From contig SVEF01000016.1 of NCBI GenBank assembly GCA_015057585.1, positions 1-64,000 on the forward strand: 64,000 nucleotides of DNA, in the 5' to 3' direction. Below are positions 1-9,253 of the stretch, piece after piece. A program made the translations under genes and the position numbers. The number at the start of each line of letters is the position of its first letter. Within the stretch, counting starts at the first letter, position 1. This DNA is from Lachnospiraceae bacterium (GTDB lineage: Bacteria; Bacillota; Clostridia; Lachnospirales; Lachnospiraceae). The notes beneath the pieces are model-generated. The model did no database searches, was not told the origin of the DNA, and saw nothing but the letters and a program-made list of their open reading frames with translations.

Positions 1-73
1 AAGAACTAGCATCTGGCCATACTTTTTCCAATGAAGAATATATTTCATGTGCACTCTCTCGTTCCATAACCAT
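1..73 (-). CDS. N-terminus of an unidentified gene, cut by the window edge
   Basis: An ATG at 73 on the minus strand opens a frame that stays open to the window edge (24 codons, beginning MVMERESAHEIYSSLEK). An AAAGGA Shine-Dalgarno sequence sits 5 nt upstream. The fragment is too short to recognise a family. The next gene upstream on this strand (410-1027) ends in a terminator at 284-311, so this gene probably has its own promoter in the AT-rich stretch near 74-200. It could be spurious. Confidence 0.4.
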   Translation of the reverse strand, partial: MVMERESAHEIYSSLEKVWPDASS

Positions 74-409
74 AAAATCCTTTAAAAATAAATTATAGGT
101 GTAAGATAATATTGGATTATCCATCACTTCATGTATTTCGTATATATTGTAAGAATATCATCGCCATAACTTTTTGTCTGTGACATCTCTGGAAAAAAAT
201 TTTCCTAAAATTGGATTTTAGTCGTATAACCATCCAGAAAAGCACCCGTAAAGCACCCCATCGTCTCAAAAACGTCTCAAAAAAAGCAGGCTCCGCCTCC
301 GGAACCTGCTTCACACTTCATCTCTATTCCTTTCCCCTCACCAAAATCTCTTTCACTCTTTGCGCCTCACCGACACAAAATCAAAACCACCGCATTGAAT
401 AGCCATTTC
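74..409. other. 336-bp gene-free interval
   Basis: Apart from the terminator hairpin at 284-311, this interval holds only short overlapping frames on both strands with no ribosome binding site and no recognisable protein. The AT-rich part (74-200) may carry the promoter of the truncated gene at the left edge, but no clear -35/-10 pair was found. Confidence 0.5.
284..311 (-). terminator. Intrinsic terminator of the 1044/410 operon
   Basis: Read on the minus strand, a stem AAGCAGG/CCTGCTT with an inner CCG/CGG pair is followed by a run of seven T. It lies about 100 bp after the stop codon of the metallopeptidase gene and fits as the end of that transcript. Confidence 0.75.
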
Positions 410-1027
410 CTACGGCAACCTACTTAAATACACGCCTCCATTCTCTTTCAGCCACCGATGACATCTCTGATACTCCGGAAACACTCGCTCTACTTCCGCA
501 TAGAACCTTGCGGAGTGATTCATGTGCTTCCTATGGCACAACTCATGAACAACAACACTGTCTATCACATCATCCGGAAGCAGCATCAGCAAACAGTTAA
601 AGTTCAAATTTCCTTTCTCGGAGCAGCTTCCCCATCTGGTACGCTGGTTGCGTATGGTGATTCTTCCGTAATCCACTCCAACTAACGGAGCATACTGCTT
701 TACCTTCTTCGGAATCACATCCAGTGCCTGCTCCGCCAAGGCACGTATTTCCTCTTCCGTATATGGGTTCTGACAAGCCAATGCGTTCTGACGCTCTTTT
801 AGTTTCCTCTGATGTTTCTCAATCCAGGCGCTCTTTTTTAGCAAAACTTCTCTGATTTCCCGGTCACTCATCTGCCTTGGTGCCCTGACAAGAACACCGT
901 CTGCCTTTAACTCAATTGACACCGTTCTCCGATTGCTGCGGATTACTTTTACTGATACCTTATCAAGTTCAAATTCCCTCTGCCTATCCATCGTCATCCT
1001 ATGAATGCTTGGAACATCCGCAAGCAC
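410..1027 (-). CDS. YgjP-like zinc metallopeptidase (M48-type fold, DUF45/WLM)
   Basis: This is a 205-residue protein of the YgjP/DUF45 family, metal-dependent peptidase-like proteins often encoded near restriction or DNA-repair genes; the substrate is unknown. The zinc motif HELCH is at about residues 161-165, with further His at 168 and 171. The family motif RWGSCS is at 131-136. There is no signal peptide, so it is cytoplasmic. The start is taken as GTG at 1027 because an AAGGGAAGG ribosome binding site precedes it; ATG codons at 997 and 991 are alternatives. It follows the AAA/PD-(D/E)XK gene by 16 bp and is probably co-transcribed with it. Confidence 0.85.
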   Translation of the reverse strand: MLADVPSIHRMTMDRQREFELDKVSVKVIRSNRRTVSIELKADGVLVRAPRQMSDREIREVLLKKSAWIEKHQRKLKERQNALACQNPYTEEEIRALAEQALDVIPKKVKQYAPLVGVDYGRITIRNQRTRWGSCSEKGNLNFNCLLMLLPDDVIDSVVVHELCHRKHMNHSARFYAEVERVFPEYQRCHRWLKENGGVYLSRLP

Positions 1028-1043
1028 GCCTTCCCTTCACATA

Positions 1044-2903
1044 TTATTTTGCCCTTATAACGACTTTCTTACCCGAAAACGCAATTCCAAGTTTAATGAT
1101 ATTCTTGATTCCATCTTCCTTCATTTCCAAGTCATATCGCTTTTCATCAATCTGACTAAGCGCTTCTTCGGAGAGTGTTTCAAGCGCATCCTCTTCCAAC
1201 CCACTCTTCCACTTCAGTTCCATAATAATACCCGGATATTTCTCTTCTCTCGGGATCAAACTAATATCATATCTGCCATCACCGGACTCTCTGTTAGATT
1301 TAATCCTATACTGATTATCCAACAATGCAATAAGTCCAAGCGTAAGTCCATGATAGAAACCCTCTGCTCCGGCATCATAAAAACTAATGGATTTGTCCAT
1401 ATAATCTGAAATTGCTTTTTGTAACTTCCCAATATCATTCACGTACAAACTTTCTGCAACCATATCTGCTGTAGTTCTTGTGATTGCACCAATTTGCATC
1501 AAATGTGATAATATCTCGCTCTTATAAACAGATGCAATTTCTCTGTTTGGAATCGATACTTCGCACAAATAGGCGCCATCTGCCTGCAACTCTTTCTTAG
1601 GCGTTTTAAGATACCCGGCCACCAACAAAAGGCTGTAAATGTTCGCAGGCTCCTCAGCAAGTGACCGATACACCACATTTTGATCAATTCTGGCGACTAC
1701 CTTTTCTCCTCGCAGTAGCGCATATAACCTCTCCGTGATATCATCCGTAGCGATGGTAAGGGCATCCTCCAGCACTTCATTCTTCCCGGTATTAACCCAG
1801 TAAGCCTGAGGAATACAGCCTCTTGAAATGTAATTAATCACAGACCATGGATTGTAAATTTCTGTACTACCAAACAGATAGCCATCATACCAATCTTTAA
1901 GCTCATCTTCTCTATCGGCAACACCATAATATTCAAGCATCTTTCTTACTTCCGAAGAAGTAAAACCGAAGAACTCATCATATTCCTCATCCATTACAGA
2001 ATTTACAGTCAGATTATTTAACCCACTGAAAATACTCTCCTGTGCAATACGAAGGATTCCCGTAAGAAATCCATAGGTAATATTTTTATTATCTTTAAAA
2101 GCTCCCGAAAAGAAGTTTCTCATAAATCCAATGATTTCATCATAGAAATCCTTGGAGTACCCTTCCTGTATTGGTGTATCATATTCATCGATAATAATAA
2201 TCGGAGCCTTCCCATAATGTGCGGCAAGCATTTGTGACAATTTTTCAAGCGCCTCTGATAGTTCTACCTCCGATGCTTCTCCATTCAACACTCTGGAAAA
2301 ATATGCCTTCTCATACTCTGCCAGATTGCTACTGCTTAACAGTTCCTGATGTCTTCCGAACTCGTTCTGTAAAAGTCCGCGAATCTTAGCCACCGTAGAT
2401 TCCCAGGAATCATATTTCACATCCTTAAAAGTCAAAAAGATAACCGGGTATTTCCCTTGATGCTTACGATACTCTTCCCCGCATTTCCAGATTGCTTTGT
2501 CTGCGAAGTATTTGCTCGTATCCTCATCAGAAATCTCAAAAAACACACGGAGCATATCCATGTTCAAAGTCTTTCCAAAACGTCTTGGTCTTGTAAACAA
2601 AGAAACCAACGGCTTCTGATTCAGAAATTCCTTAATCAACAAAGTCTTATCTACATAGTAGTATTCGCCCTGTGCGCGGACATAATCTGAAACTCCAATT
2701 GGCAAAGGTCTTGTTTTGCCATCCTTTTTCTTTGCATATTTGCCGGAAGACACGCGGCCGTCCGCAGGTCTTACCGCATCATCGGGAATAAGCCATTTCC
2801 TTCCTTCCTTAACAGCACCGAAAATTTTTCCTTTGTTGCACAAATCATTTATCGTAATCTTTGAGAGTCCCCATTCTTCAGCTATTTGCTCACTTGATTT
2901 CAT
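1044..2903 (-). CDS. AAA-ATPase-like / PD-(D/E)XK nuclease-like protein with N-terminal HTH
   Basis: A 619-residue protein of the AAA-ATPase_like (PF09820) plus PDDEXK_9 (PF08011) type, abundant in gut bacteria and of unknown function. Residues 1-45 form a helix-turn-helix of the excisionase/MerR kind (MKSSEQIAEEWGLSKITIND). The P-loop is the atypical RPRRFGKT at 105-112. IIIIDEYDTP around 237-246 is the Walker B segment. The C-terminal region has an Asp followed by a MELKWK motif (an E-x-K pattern), matching the nuclease core. An AAGGAG ribosome binding site lies 8 nt before the ATG. The added HTH is not part of the usual family layout and suggests DNA binding, possibly at its own promoter. 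Confidence 0.85.
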   Translation of the reverse strand: MKSSEQIAEEWGLSKITINDLCNKGKIFGAVKEGRKWLIPDDAVRPADGRVSSGKYAKKKDGKTRPLPIGVSDYVRAQGEYYYVDKTLLIKEFLNQKPLVSLFTRPRRFGKTLNMDMLRVFFEISDEDTSKYFADKAIWKCGEEYRKHQGKYPVIFLTFKDVKYDSWESTVAKIRGLLQNEFGRHQELLSSSNLAEYEKAYFSRVLNGEASEVELSEALEKLSQMLAAHYGKAPIIIIDEYDTPIQEGYSKDFYDEIIGFMRNFFSGAFKDNKNITYGFLTGILRIAQESIFSGLNNLTVNSVMDEEYDEFFGFTSSEVRKMLEYYGVADREDELKDWYDGYLFGSTEIYNPWSVINYISRGCIPQAYWVNTGKNEVLEDALTIATDDITERLYALLRGEKVVARIDQNVVYRSLAEEPANIYSLLLVAGYLKTPKKELQADGAYLCEVSIPNREIASVYKSEILSHLMQIGAITRTTADMVAESLYVNDIGKLQKAISDYMDKSISFYDAGAEGFYHGLTLGLIALLDNQYRIKSNRESGDGRYDISLIPREEKYPGIIMELKWKSGLEEDALETLSEEALSQIDEKRYDLEMKEDGIKNIIKLGIAFSGKKVVIRAK

Positions 2904-2948
2904 TCGACATTCTCCTTTTTGAGATTAGTATTTCATGTTTTCAAACAA

Positions 2949-2977
2949 ATTATACTCGTTTTCGGCTGAAATATCAA
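2949..2977 (-). promoter_or_regulatory. Promoter of the AAA/PD-(D/E)XK operon
   Basis: On the minus strand TTGATA (2977-2972) and TATAAT (2954-2949) are separated by exactly 17 bp. The spacer contains one copy of the TTTC-N4-GAAA box, so a protein bound there would contact RNA polymerase directly. Confidence 0.7.
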
Positions 2978-3006
2978 CCATTCATTTGACTTTTCAGTCG
3001 AAATAT
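2959..3006. promoter_or_regulatory. Two direct copies of a TTTC-N4-GAAA operator-like box
   Basis: TTTTCGGCTGAAATAT at 2959-2974 and TTTTCAGTCGAAATAT at 2991-3006 match at 14 of 16 positions and lie 32 bp apart (three helical turns). Each is itself a dyad (TTTC...GAAA). One sits in the spacer of the leftward promoter and the other just upstream of the -35 of the rightward promoter. A shared regulator of both divergent genes is likely; the HTH-bearing protein at 1044-2903 is a candidate. Confidence 0.5.
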
Positions 3007-3010
3007 TGCA

Positions 3011-3040
3011 TTGACAAAAATTCCCCCTTCTCCCTATAAT
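3011..3040 (+). promoter_or_regulatory. Consensus sigma-A promoter for the metallophosphoesterase gene
   Basis: TTGACA at 3011-3016 and TATAAT at 3035-3040 have an 18-bp spacer, about 40 bp before the ATG at 3079. Both hexamers are perfect matches to consensus. Confidence 0.8.
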
Positions 3041-3078
3041 AAAATCAGAAATCTTTGCAACAACAAAGGGGGATACAC

Positions 3079-5055
3079 ATGAAAAAAAGACACTTTATGG
3101 TCCTGGCCTGTCTGCTGTCCTTAACCGCACCGTTTTTACTGGCGGGCTGCGGTGGCGGTGGCACGCATCCGTCCGGCAAAACAGATGGAACCTCGGAAAA
3201 CGAGACGCCATCCGACACCATAAAACCGGAAAACGGTCTGGCAATCTATATGCCTTCCGGCAGACCGCTCAGAATTGCCCAGTTTGCAGATTTACATTTT
3301 GGCAAAGAAGGCAACAGCTACCACAACAACCGTGAGGAAAGAACGAAAGCCTACATGCAGTATATTGTAGACACCGAGCAGCCGGATCTGATTGTGTGCT
3401 CCGGTGACAATATCATGTCAACGGGTTTGAAAGGGCTAAAGGAATTTGTAGCTCTCATGGAAAGTTACGAAACGCCGTGGACCTTTGTGTTCGGCAACCA
3501 CGACGCGGAAGGTACCACTGCGGGCTACAACAAAGTTTCTCTGTCCGCATATCTGGCCACTTGCGATGCAAAGTATCTGCTTTATGACAACGGCTACATA
3601 GAAACAGATAATAACCGTTACGGAAATTTCTCCATCTCCGTGTTAAGCAGCGACGGCGCAAAGCTTATCGGTGCCATCCTTCTTATGGACAGCGGCACTT
3701 ACAACGGTGCCATAAACTCTTACGAGTCCATCACCGAGGGACAGATTGCATGGTACAAAAGCGAGATTGATACATTACATGCGCTTTATACCGGCGAGGG
3801 TGTAATGCCCTCCGTTGTATTTGCCCACATCCAGCTTCCGGAATACTTTGAGGCATTCAAATCCGCACGCTTGGGTAACGGAGCAACCTTTCTCATCGAG
3901 CAGAAACTGGACCCTGTTTCCATCGCAGGAATAAAATCCGACGGTCCTACCAATGAAAACACCGGTTTCTTTTCTGCCATGAAAGAGAAAAAAAGCACGG
4001 TCGCATTTTTCTGCGGGCACGCCCATACCCTGGATTTCCAGGTAAAGATGGATGACATCGTTTTGGGCTTCGGTCCGCAAACCGGCTTTTCCACCTTATT
4101 TGAAAACAACGACATGCCTCGTAAAACTTACATTTATAACTTCGAGGAAACTTTTGATTTCACCACCACTATCTGTGCGGAAGACAGAAATACTCTGGGC
4201 CTTGCCTACAGCGGCACCTTTGATTCTGCCGCAAAATACGACGAAGCCACCGGCAACTACATCGCGACCTGCAACTTTAATCATGGAAACAACATTGTAT
4301 TTTCCTATAACGGCGTAAGACTTACTGCGGAAAACACACAGATTACCGGAGATTTCAGCACAACCGCCGATTCTACCGGAAAGAGCAGTTTTTACAGTTC
4401 CGACGGAAAAACCTTCATTTACAGTGGTTCCACCATGAATACCTGCACGTTTACATATGAGCCGGCAACGAACACACTGAATATCAAAACGCAGGAAGTA
4501 GAGGCCGACCCGGATGCACCTACCAGTTTAAAAGTCAAAACAATTGACCTTGACGCCGGAGCAGATGCTATCACCCTGTGGACCAAAGCCGGCACAAAAT
4601 TAAAATATGTTACCGACGCCTCCACCGGTGAAGGTAACTGGATTGGAAACAACTGGCGGTATTATGTTGTGGTTGACAGCGAAGGTCGCATCGCCTACGC
4701 TGTGCTCTGGCCGGCAAGCGGCTATGGCGGACCTAATAGTAAGAGTTATTACGTACACCCGTATTATTCCGATTATAAGACCAATCCTGCCATCGTCCTC
4801 CTTGACGGCTATGCGAATGACTGGTCATCCGGCGGCTTTGGGTACACCCTGTTTGAAATCGTTGTTCCGGAAGGCGGATTTGCCGTTACAAGCCATGGCT
4901 CTGCTAACTTCGAATTAATCGATATGTTATCCCGGGGAACCGTGGAGGACTACGGCGCTGCCAACATCAATACCCGTACCCTGTTTCACAGCAACATCCG
5001 CGTTTCCTATGATATAACGACCAAAACCATATCGTTTTATACCATTGACGAATAG
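3079..5055 (+). CDS. Metallophosphoesterase lipoprotein with large C-terminal domain
   Basis: A 658-residue calcineurin-like phosphoesterase. The signal peptide ends in a lipobox (LLAGC, Cys24), so the protein is predicted to be tethered outside the membrane. The metal motifs appear in order: DLH in AQFADLHFGKEG, SGDN, FGNHD, an AH in VVFAHIQLPE, and CGHAH. This is the complete set of a PP2A-like metallophosphatase such as the purple acid phosphatase/YkuE group. The last 290 or so residues form a Thr/Ser-rich, probably beta-rich region that I do not recognise. ATG 3079 is chosen because AAAGGGGG lies 6 nt upstream and gives a proper signal peptide. The substrate is unknown. It is followed by a terminator shared with the convergent AIM24-like gene. 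Confidence 0.85.
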   Translation: MKKRHFMVLACLLSLTAPFLLAGCGGGGTHPSGKTDGTSENETPSDTIKPENGLAIYMPSGRPLRIAQFADLHFGKEGNSYHNNREERTKAYMQYIVDTEQPDLIVCSGDNIMSTGLKGLKEFVALMESYETPWTFVFGNHDAEGTTAGYNKVSLSAYLATCDAKYLLYDNGYIETDNNRYGNFSISVLSSDGAKLIGAILLMDSGTYNGAINSYESITEGQIAWYKSEIDTLHALYTGEGVMPSVVFAHIQLPEYFEAFKSARLGNGATFLIEQKLDPVSIAGIKSDGPTNENTGFFSAMKEKKSTVAFFCGHAHTLDFQVKMDDIVLGFGPQTGFSTLFENNDMPRKTYIYNFEETFDFTTTICAEDRNTLGLAYSGTFDSAAKYDEATGNYIATCNFNHGNNIVFSYNGVRLTAENTQITGDFSTTADSTGKSSFYSSDGKTFIYSGSTMNTCTFTYEPATNTLNIKTQEVEADPDAPTSLKVKTIDLDAGADAITLWTKAGTKLKYVTDASTGEGNWIGNNWRYYVVVDSEGRIAYAVLWPASGYGGPNSKSYYVHPYYSDYKTNPAIVLLDGYANDWSSGGFGYTLFEIVVPEGGFAVTSHGSANFELIDMLSRGTVEDYGAANINTRTLFHSNIRVSYDITTKTISFYTIDE

Positions 5056-5057
5056 TA

Positions 5058-5110
5058 AAAAGAGGTGACCGCTCTTGCAGGATATACCCTGTTTGAGTCG
5101 TCACCTCTTT
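5058..5110. terminator. Bidirectional terminator between convergent genes
   Basis: AAAGAGGTGAC (5058-5068 region) pairs with GTCACCTCTTT (5100-5110) around a 30-nt loop. Its position, between the stop codons of the lipoprotein gene and the AIM24-like gene, fits a shared transcription end. Confidence 0.65.
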
Positions 5111-5121
5111 GATATTCTTAC

Positions 5122-5802
5122 TTAATCATTACTCGTCGGCATATACGGAATCAGTTCCGCCGCCAGTTTATAAATCGGCATGGTCTGAATCCAAATCTTA
5201 CCCGGTCCGGAAACCACGGTATGGAACAGCCCCTCTCCGCCAAGGAGTTTATTTTTCAGCCCCGGCACCTGTGTAATCTCCATCGTACAAGACGCATCCA
5301 TCGCTGCCAGACAGCCCGAATTTACCACCATCTTCTGACCGCGGGCCAGATCGTACTCTAAAACTGCGCCATCCACTTCAATAAAAGCAGTACCATAACC
5401 GGAAAGTTTCTGCATAATAAAGCCTTCTCCACCGAAAAATCCCGCTCCGAAGCGTTTCTGGATGTGAACACTTAAATCCACTCCATCCTCTGCAGCCAAA
5501 AAAGCAGACTTCTGCACAATCTTTTCCTTGCCCGGTGCAATTTCAACCGGAACAATGGCCCCCGGAAAACTGGATGCAAATGCAATCATGCCTTCGCCTC
5601 CCTGTGCAGTGTATGTATTCTGAAACATAGACTCACCGGAAAACATTCTGCCAAGCACCTTCCCGAAACCGCCTCCCGCTGTCTCCATCTGCATATTCGG
5701 AGACATAAAACTCATTGCTCCACTCTCCGAAACCATCTTTTCTCCTGCTTCCAGATGACAAACCACAACCGGAAGGGATTCACCCTTAATCTCATAACGC
5801 AT
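5122..5802 (-). CDS. AIM24 / TIGR00266 family protein
   Basis: A 226-residue protein of the AIM24 (TIGR00266) family, single beta-barrel-like proteins of unknown biochemical function. Gly-rich beta repeats typical of the family are visible (SESGAMSFM, GGGFGKVLGRMFSGES, GGEGFIMQKLSG, GGEGLFHTVVSGPG). The ATG at 5802 is preferred over an upstream TTG because AAGGAG lies 9 nt before it. It has no signal peptide or membrane segment and is transcribed alone, convergent with the lipoprotein gene. Confidence 0.85.
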   Translation of the reverse strand: MRYEIKGESLPVVVCHLEAGEKMVSESGAMSFMSPNMQMETAGGGFGKVLGRMFSGESMFQNTYTAQGGEGMIAFASSFPGAIVPVEIAPGKEKIVQKSAFLAAEDGVDLSVHIQKRFGAGFFGGEGFIMQKLSGYGTAFIEVDGAVLEYDLARGQKMVVNSGCLAAMDASCTMEITQVPGLKNKLLGGEGLFHTVVSGPGKIWIQTMPIYKLAAELIPYMPTSND

Positions 5803-6170
5803 AATCAAGTTCTCCTTTCCCTTTTATCCCTTAGTAATATATCTCGCGTTCTACCTTGGTAGACCGTAGGTTTTATGCCATTTTTCGACACTTTATGCAT
5901 CAAGTGGCATTAAATCTAAACTTAACATCTTATCTTGTTTTGAGCATATTACATACGATTACAAAGTCTTCGCTATAACACACGCTTATGAAATAAGTTA
6001 ATTAAAATAAGTTCGGATTGTGATTTTATTCGCACAGAACTCTAAGAAAACGTCAGTACTTAACGAGGTAAAGCGAATTTCTAATTCGCTCGAGTTTAGT
6101 ACTGTTACGTTTTCGCCGAAGCGAGAGCGCGTTCTGTCGGATAAAATCACACCCGAACTTCTTAAATTCA
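5803..6170. other. Gene-free interval with nested inverted repeat
   Basis: This 368-bp interval separates asd from the AIM24-like gene. Its right half is occupied by the long hairpin at 6009-6160. The left half is AT-rich and probably carries the promoter of the AIM24-like gene, but no convincing -35/-10 pair or second element was found there. Confidence 0.6.
6009..6160. repeat. Long nested imperfect hairpin behind asd
   Basis: Three nested pairings are visible: an outer stem of AAGTTCGG (6009-6016) with CCGAACTT (6153-6160), continued by GTGATTTTAT with ATAAAATCAC and CAGAAC with GTTCTG; a middle stem of GAAAACGT and AGTACT with AGTACT and ACGTTTTC (6046-6060 with 6098-6114); and an inner stem of GCGAATT/AATTCGC (6073-6089). 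The pairing continues weakly to the asd stop codon. No T-run follows the stem, so a simple terminator is not obvious. A 22-nt core at 6109-6130 recurs in the hairpin at 57062-57166. Confidence 0.7.
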
Positions 6171-7253
6171 TTATTTCGCCGTAATATATCCCTTCGCATA
6201 CAGTAACTCAGCGCTTAAGACCGCTCCGCCGGCCGCACCGCGCTTTGTATTGTGGGAAAGACCTACAAACTTATAATCGTATACGGTATCCTCACGGAGA
6301 CGTCCCGCAAATACGCCCATGCCCTTTTCCTTATCACGGTCAAGCTTTGCCTGTGGACGGTTGTCTTCTTCAAAATAGGTAATGAACTGCTCCGGAGCAC
6401 TAGGAAGCTTTAATTCCTGAGGAAGACCCTTGAATTCCTTCCAAGCCTTTAAAATCTGCTCCTTTGTTGGCTTTGTCTTAAAGGAAACGAACACAGCTGC
6501 GGTATGACCGTCGGTCACCGGCACACGGATACACTGCGTTGTGATGACCGGACCTTCTGCCTTCTTAATCACGCCGTCTTCTACCTTGCCCCAGATACGA
6601 AGCGGTTCCTGTTCACTCTTTTCTTCCTCACCGCCGATGTAAGGGATTACGTTATCTACCATCTCCGGCCACTCGGCAAAGGTCTTTCCTGCACCGGAAA
6701 TTGCCTGATAGGTCGTAGCCACAACCACAGTCGGCTCAAATTCCTTCAATGCATGAAGCATTGGTGTGTAACTCTGGATCGAGCAGTTTGGTTTTACAAT
6801 CACAAAACCTCTCTTCGTTCCGAGACGTTTCTTCTGGAACTCGATAACATCCAGATGCTCCGGATTGAGTTCCGGCACTACCATCGGAACGTCCGGTGTC
6901 CAGCGGTGAGCACTGTTATTAGATACTACCGGTGTTTCTGTCTTTGCATAAGCCTCCTCGATTGCCTTGATTTCGTCCTTTGTCATATCTACGGCACTGA
7001 ACACGAAATCCACCTGGGAAGCTACCTTTTCTACTTCATTTACATTCAGAACAACTAAGTTCTTTACTGCTTCCGGCATCGGAGTGGTCATTTTCCAACG
7101 TCCGCCGACTGCTTCTTCGTATGTTTTTCCTGCACTACGAGGGCTCGCTGCCACAGTAGTCACTTCAAACCATGGGTGATTCTCCAATAAGGAAATAAAT
7201 CTCTGTCCAACCATTCCGGTTGCTCCTAAAATACCTACTTTTAACTTAGCCAT
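6171..7253 (-). CDS. asd: Aspartate-semialdehyde dehydrogenase
   Basis: A 360-residue enzyme reducing aspartyl phosphate to aspartate semialdehyde with NADPH, the branch point to lysine/diaminopimelate, threonine and methionine. The nucleotide-binding motif GATGMVG is at residues 10-16. The catalytic Cys is in VKPNCSIQ (Cys157). The sequence resembles the archaeal/yeast-type enzyme rather than the E. coli type. The ATG has an AGGA ribosome binding site about 8 nt upstream. It is transcribed as a single gene and ends next to the nested hairpin at 6009-6160. Confidence 0.95.
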   Translation of the reverse strand: MAKLKVGILGATGMVGQRFISLLENHPWFEVTTVAASPRSAGKTYEEAVGGRWKMTTPMPEAVKNLVVLNVNEVEKVASQVDFVFSAVDMTKDEIKAIEEAYAKTETPVVSNNSAHRWTPDVPMVVPELNPEHLDVIEFQKKRLGTKRGFVIVKPNCSIQSYTPMLHALKEFEPTVVVATTYQAISGAGKTFAEWPEMVDNVIPYIGGEEEKSEQEPLRIWGKVEDGVIKKAEGPVITTQCIRVPVTDGHTAAVFVSFKTKPTKEQILKAWKEFKGLPQELKLPSAPEQFITYFEEDNRPQAKLDRDKEKGMGVFAGRLREDTVYDYKFVGLSHNTKRGAAGGAVLSAELLYAKGYITAK

Positions 7254-7459
7254 TCTAACATCCTACCTCTCTTTGTGTTCTCCTCAGACGCACATTTGTC
7301 TTTGTGATATATTACTCTTTTTCTCTCAAAAAATCAATCTTTTTGAAGACTGTTTTCCATTTTTGTGTACTTTGTCATATTAAAGCGTTAATCCGGCAGT
7401 ATTTTTGTGTAATATGCCAAACCTCTTGTCTGCGTGCAGAAAACACTGTCTTTCCTGCA

Positions 7460-8446
7460 CTAACAGTCCTTCTTTGCCACATCTTCGCGATACTTAAAAA
7501 GCAACTCCCTAAGCTGTTCCATCGTCTCCACTTCATTGACCGCGCCACGCAGTTTTGCCGACTTTGGATACCCGCTCATGTACCACGCCACATGCTTCCG
7601 CATTTCACGGATACCGGCATATTCTCCGATATACTCCACATGAATCGCCGCATGGCGCAAAATCATGGCAATCACCGTATCAATCTCCGGTCGCGGGAGT
7701 TTTTCTCCCCGTTCCAAATACGCTTTTATCTGTCCGAACAGCCACGGATTTCCCTGCACGCCTCTGGCTACCATAATACCGTCACAGCCGGTTTCATCAA
7801 GCATCCGCTTTGCATCCTCCGGGGTAAAAATATCTCCGTTTCCGATGACCGGAATGGAAACCGCTTCTTTTACCTGCCGTATAATATCCCAGTCCGCTTT
7901 GCCGCTGTAATACTGTTCTCTCGTCCTGCCATGCACAGCAACTGCCGCCGCCCCGGCTTCTTCGGCAATCTTTGCCACAAGCGGTGCATTGGCATCGTCT
8001 TTTCCGAAGCCTTTTCGGATTTTTATCGTCACCGGCTTTTTAATCGCCTTTACCACCGCAGATACAATCTCGCCTACCTTTTCCGGTGTCTTCATCAGTG
8101 CCGAACCTTCGCCGTTGTTGACTACCTTTGGCACCGGACACCCCATGTTGATGTCAATGATGTCAAAGTTCCGGTCCTCAATGCGTTTTGCCTGCTCCGC
8201 CAGAATTTTCGCATCTTCCCCAAACAACTGCAATGCTACCGGCCTCTCTGATTCTTCCACGCGAAGCAGCGCTTCCGTATTTTTATTGTTATACATGATG
8301 CCCTTGGCACTGACCATTTCAGTATAGATGAGATCTGCACCGCACTCCTTGCATAACGTGCGGAATGGCAGGTCCGTAACCCCTGCCATTGGTCCGAGTG
8401 CCAGGGTGCCGGGCACCGTGACATTTCCTATTTTTAATTCCGCCAT
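7460..8446 (-). CDS. dusB: tRNA-dihydrouridine synthase
   Basis: A 328-residue FMN-dependent enzyme that reduces uridine to dihydrouridine in tRNA. The TIM-barrel begins with [19 protein letters not shown]. The catalytic Cys is in NMGCPVPK (Cys103). [10 protein letters not shown] and IPVIGNGDI are the substrate and FMN-phosphate segments. It begins 9 bp after the coaX stop and is the last gene of the three-gene run that starts at 9604. Confidence 0.95.
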   Translation of the reverse strand: MAELKIGNVTVPGTLALGPMAGVTDLPFRTLCKECGADLIYTEMVSAKGIMYNNKNTEALLRVEESERPVALQLFGEDAKILAEQAKRIEDRNFDIIDINMGCPVPKVVNNGEGSALMKTPEKVGEIVSAVVKAIKKPVTIKIRKGFGKDDANAPLVAKIAEEAGAAAVAVHGRTREQYYSGKADWDIIRQVKEAVSIPVIGNGDIFTPEDAKRMLDETGCDGIMVARGVQGNPWLFGQIKAYLERGEKLPRPEIDTVIAMILRHAAIHVEYIGEYAGIREMRKHVAWYMSGYPKSAKLRGAVNEVETMEQLRELLFKYREDVAKKDC

Positions 8447-8455
8447 GTTTTCTCC

Positions 8456-9235
8456 TTACGCCTTTTTCCCTGCCGTCTTCTCATAAATCAGCCGAAGTCC
8501 CTTCATGGTCAGCATAGGGTCATATTCATGAATCACATCCGTTGATTCGGAAATCATTTTCCCAAGACCACCGGTCGCCACCACACGGACATCCAAATCG
8601 CCGGACTCTTCGATGATTTTCTTTACGATATACTCTGTCTGTCCGATACTTCCGAATACCAGACCTGCCTGCATACTGGTCGTGGTATCTTTTGCCAGAA
8701 TCGATGCCGGCTTTTCTATCTCAATCTCCGGCAGTTTTGCCGTTCCGTTCCAAAGTGCATTGGCACAAAGCCTTATTCCCGGGCTGGTAATACCCGCTAC
8801 CAGTCTTCCGTCCTCTGTTACCAGATCATAGGTCGTTGCCGTACCGTAATCTATCACAATCACCGGTCCGCCATAAATCGTATACGCAGCCACCGCATCC
8901 ACCACGCGGTCTGCTCCCATTTCCTTCGGATTCGGGATGTCAATCCGGATACCGGTCGTAGTACCCTCACCGACAATCATAGGATGCACATTGAAATATT
9001 TCCGGATAGCGCTGGTCAGAGAGTACATGACTCCCGGCACTACCGATGCAATAATAACTGACTCTATATCCTCTTTTTGAAATCCGCGCTCTTCTACGAG
9101 ATCACGCAGAATGATGCCAAATTCATCCGAAGTTCTCTGTTGTTTTGTCGTCAGACGGAAGTTTGCGACAAACTCCTCGCCGGAAACAACCGCACAGGTA
9201 ATATTGGTATTTCCTACATCAATTGCCAGTAACAT
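8456..9235 (-). CDS. coaX: Type III pantothenate kinase
   Basis: A 259-residue ASKHA-fold kinase phosphorylating pantothenate, the first step of coenzyme A synthesis. Diagnostic segments are DVGNTNIT near the N-terminus (phosphate 1 loop), [22 protein letters not shown] and GGITSPG-like VAGITSPG. Length matches CoaX. It lies between a small conserved gene and dusB with short gaps, so all three probably share a transcript. Confidence 0.95.
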   Translation of the reverse strand: MLLAIDVGNTNITCAVVSGEEFVANFRLTTKQQRTSDEFGIILRDLVEERGFQKEDIESVIIASVVPGVMYSLTSAIRKYFNVHPMIVGEGTTTGIRIDIPNPKEMGADRVVDAVAAYTIYGGPVIVIDYGTATTYDLVTEDGRLVAGITSPGIRLCANALWNGTAKLPEIEIEKPASILAKDTTTSMQAGLVFGSIGQTEYIVKKIIEESGDLDVRVVATGGLGKMISESTDVIHEYDPMLTMKGLRLIYEKTAGKKA

Positions 9236-9253
9236 ATCAGATTCCTCCCTTTC

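Noticed and set aside
129..402. Short overlapping frames on both strands at the left end
   Set aside because: No ribosome binding sites, mutual overlap, and one runs through the terminator at 284-311.
7304..8251. A 315-codon open frame on the plus strand
   Set aside because: It lies opposite dusB, has no ribosome binding site, and its composition (Arg/His/Cys-rich) is that of an antisense frame.
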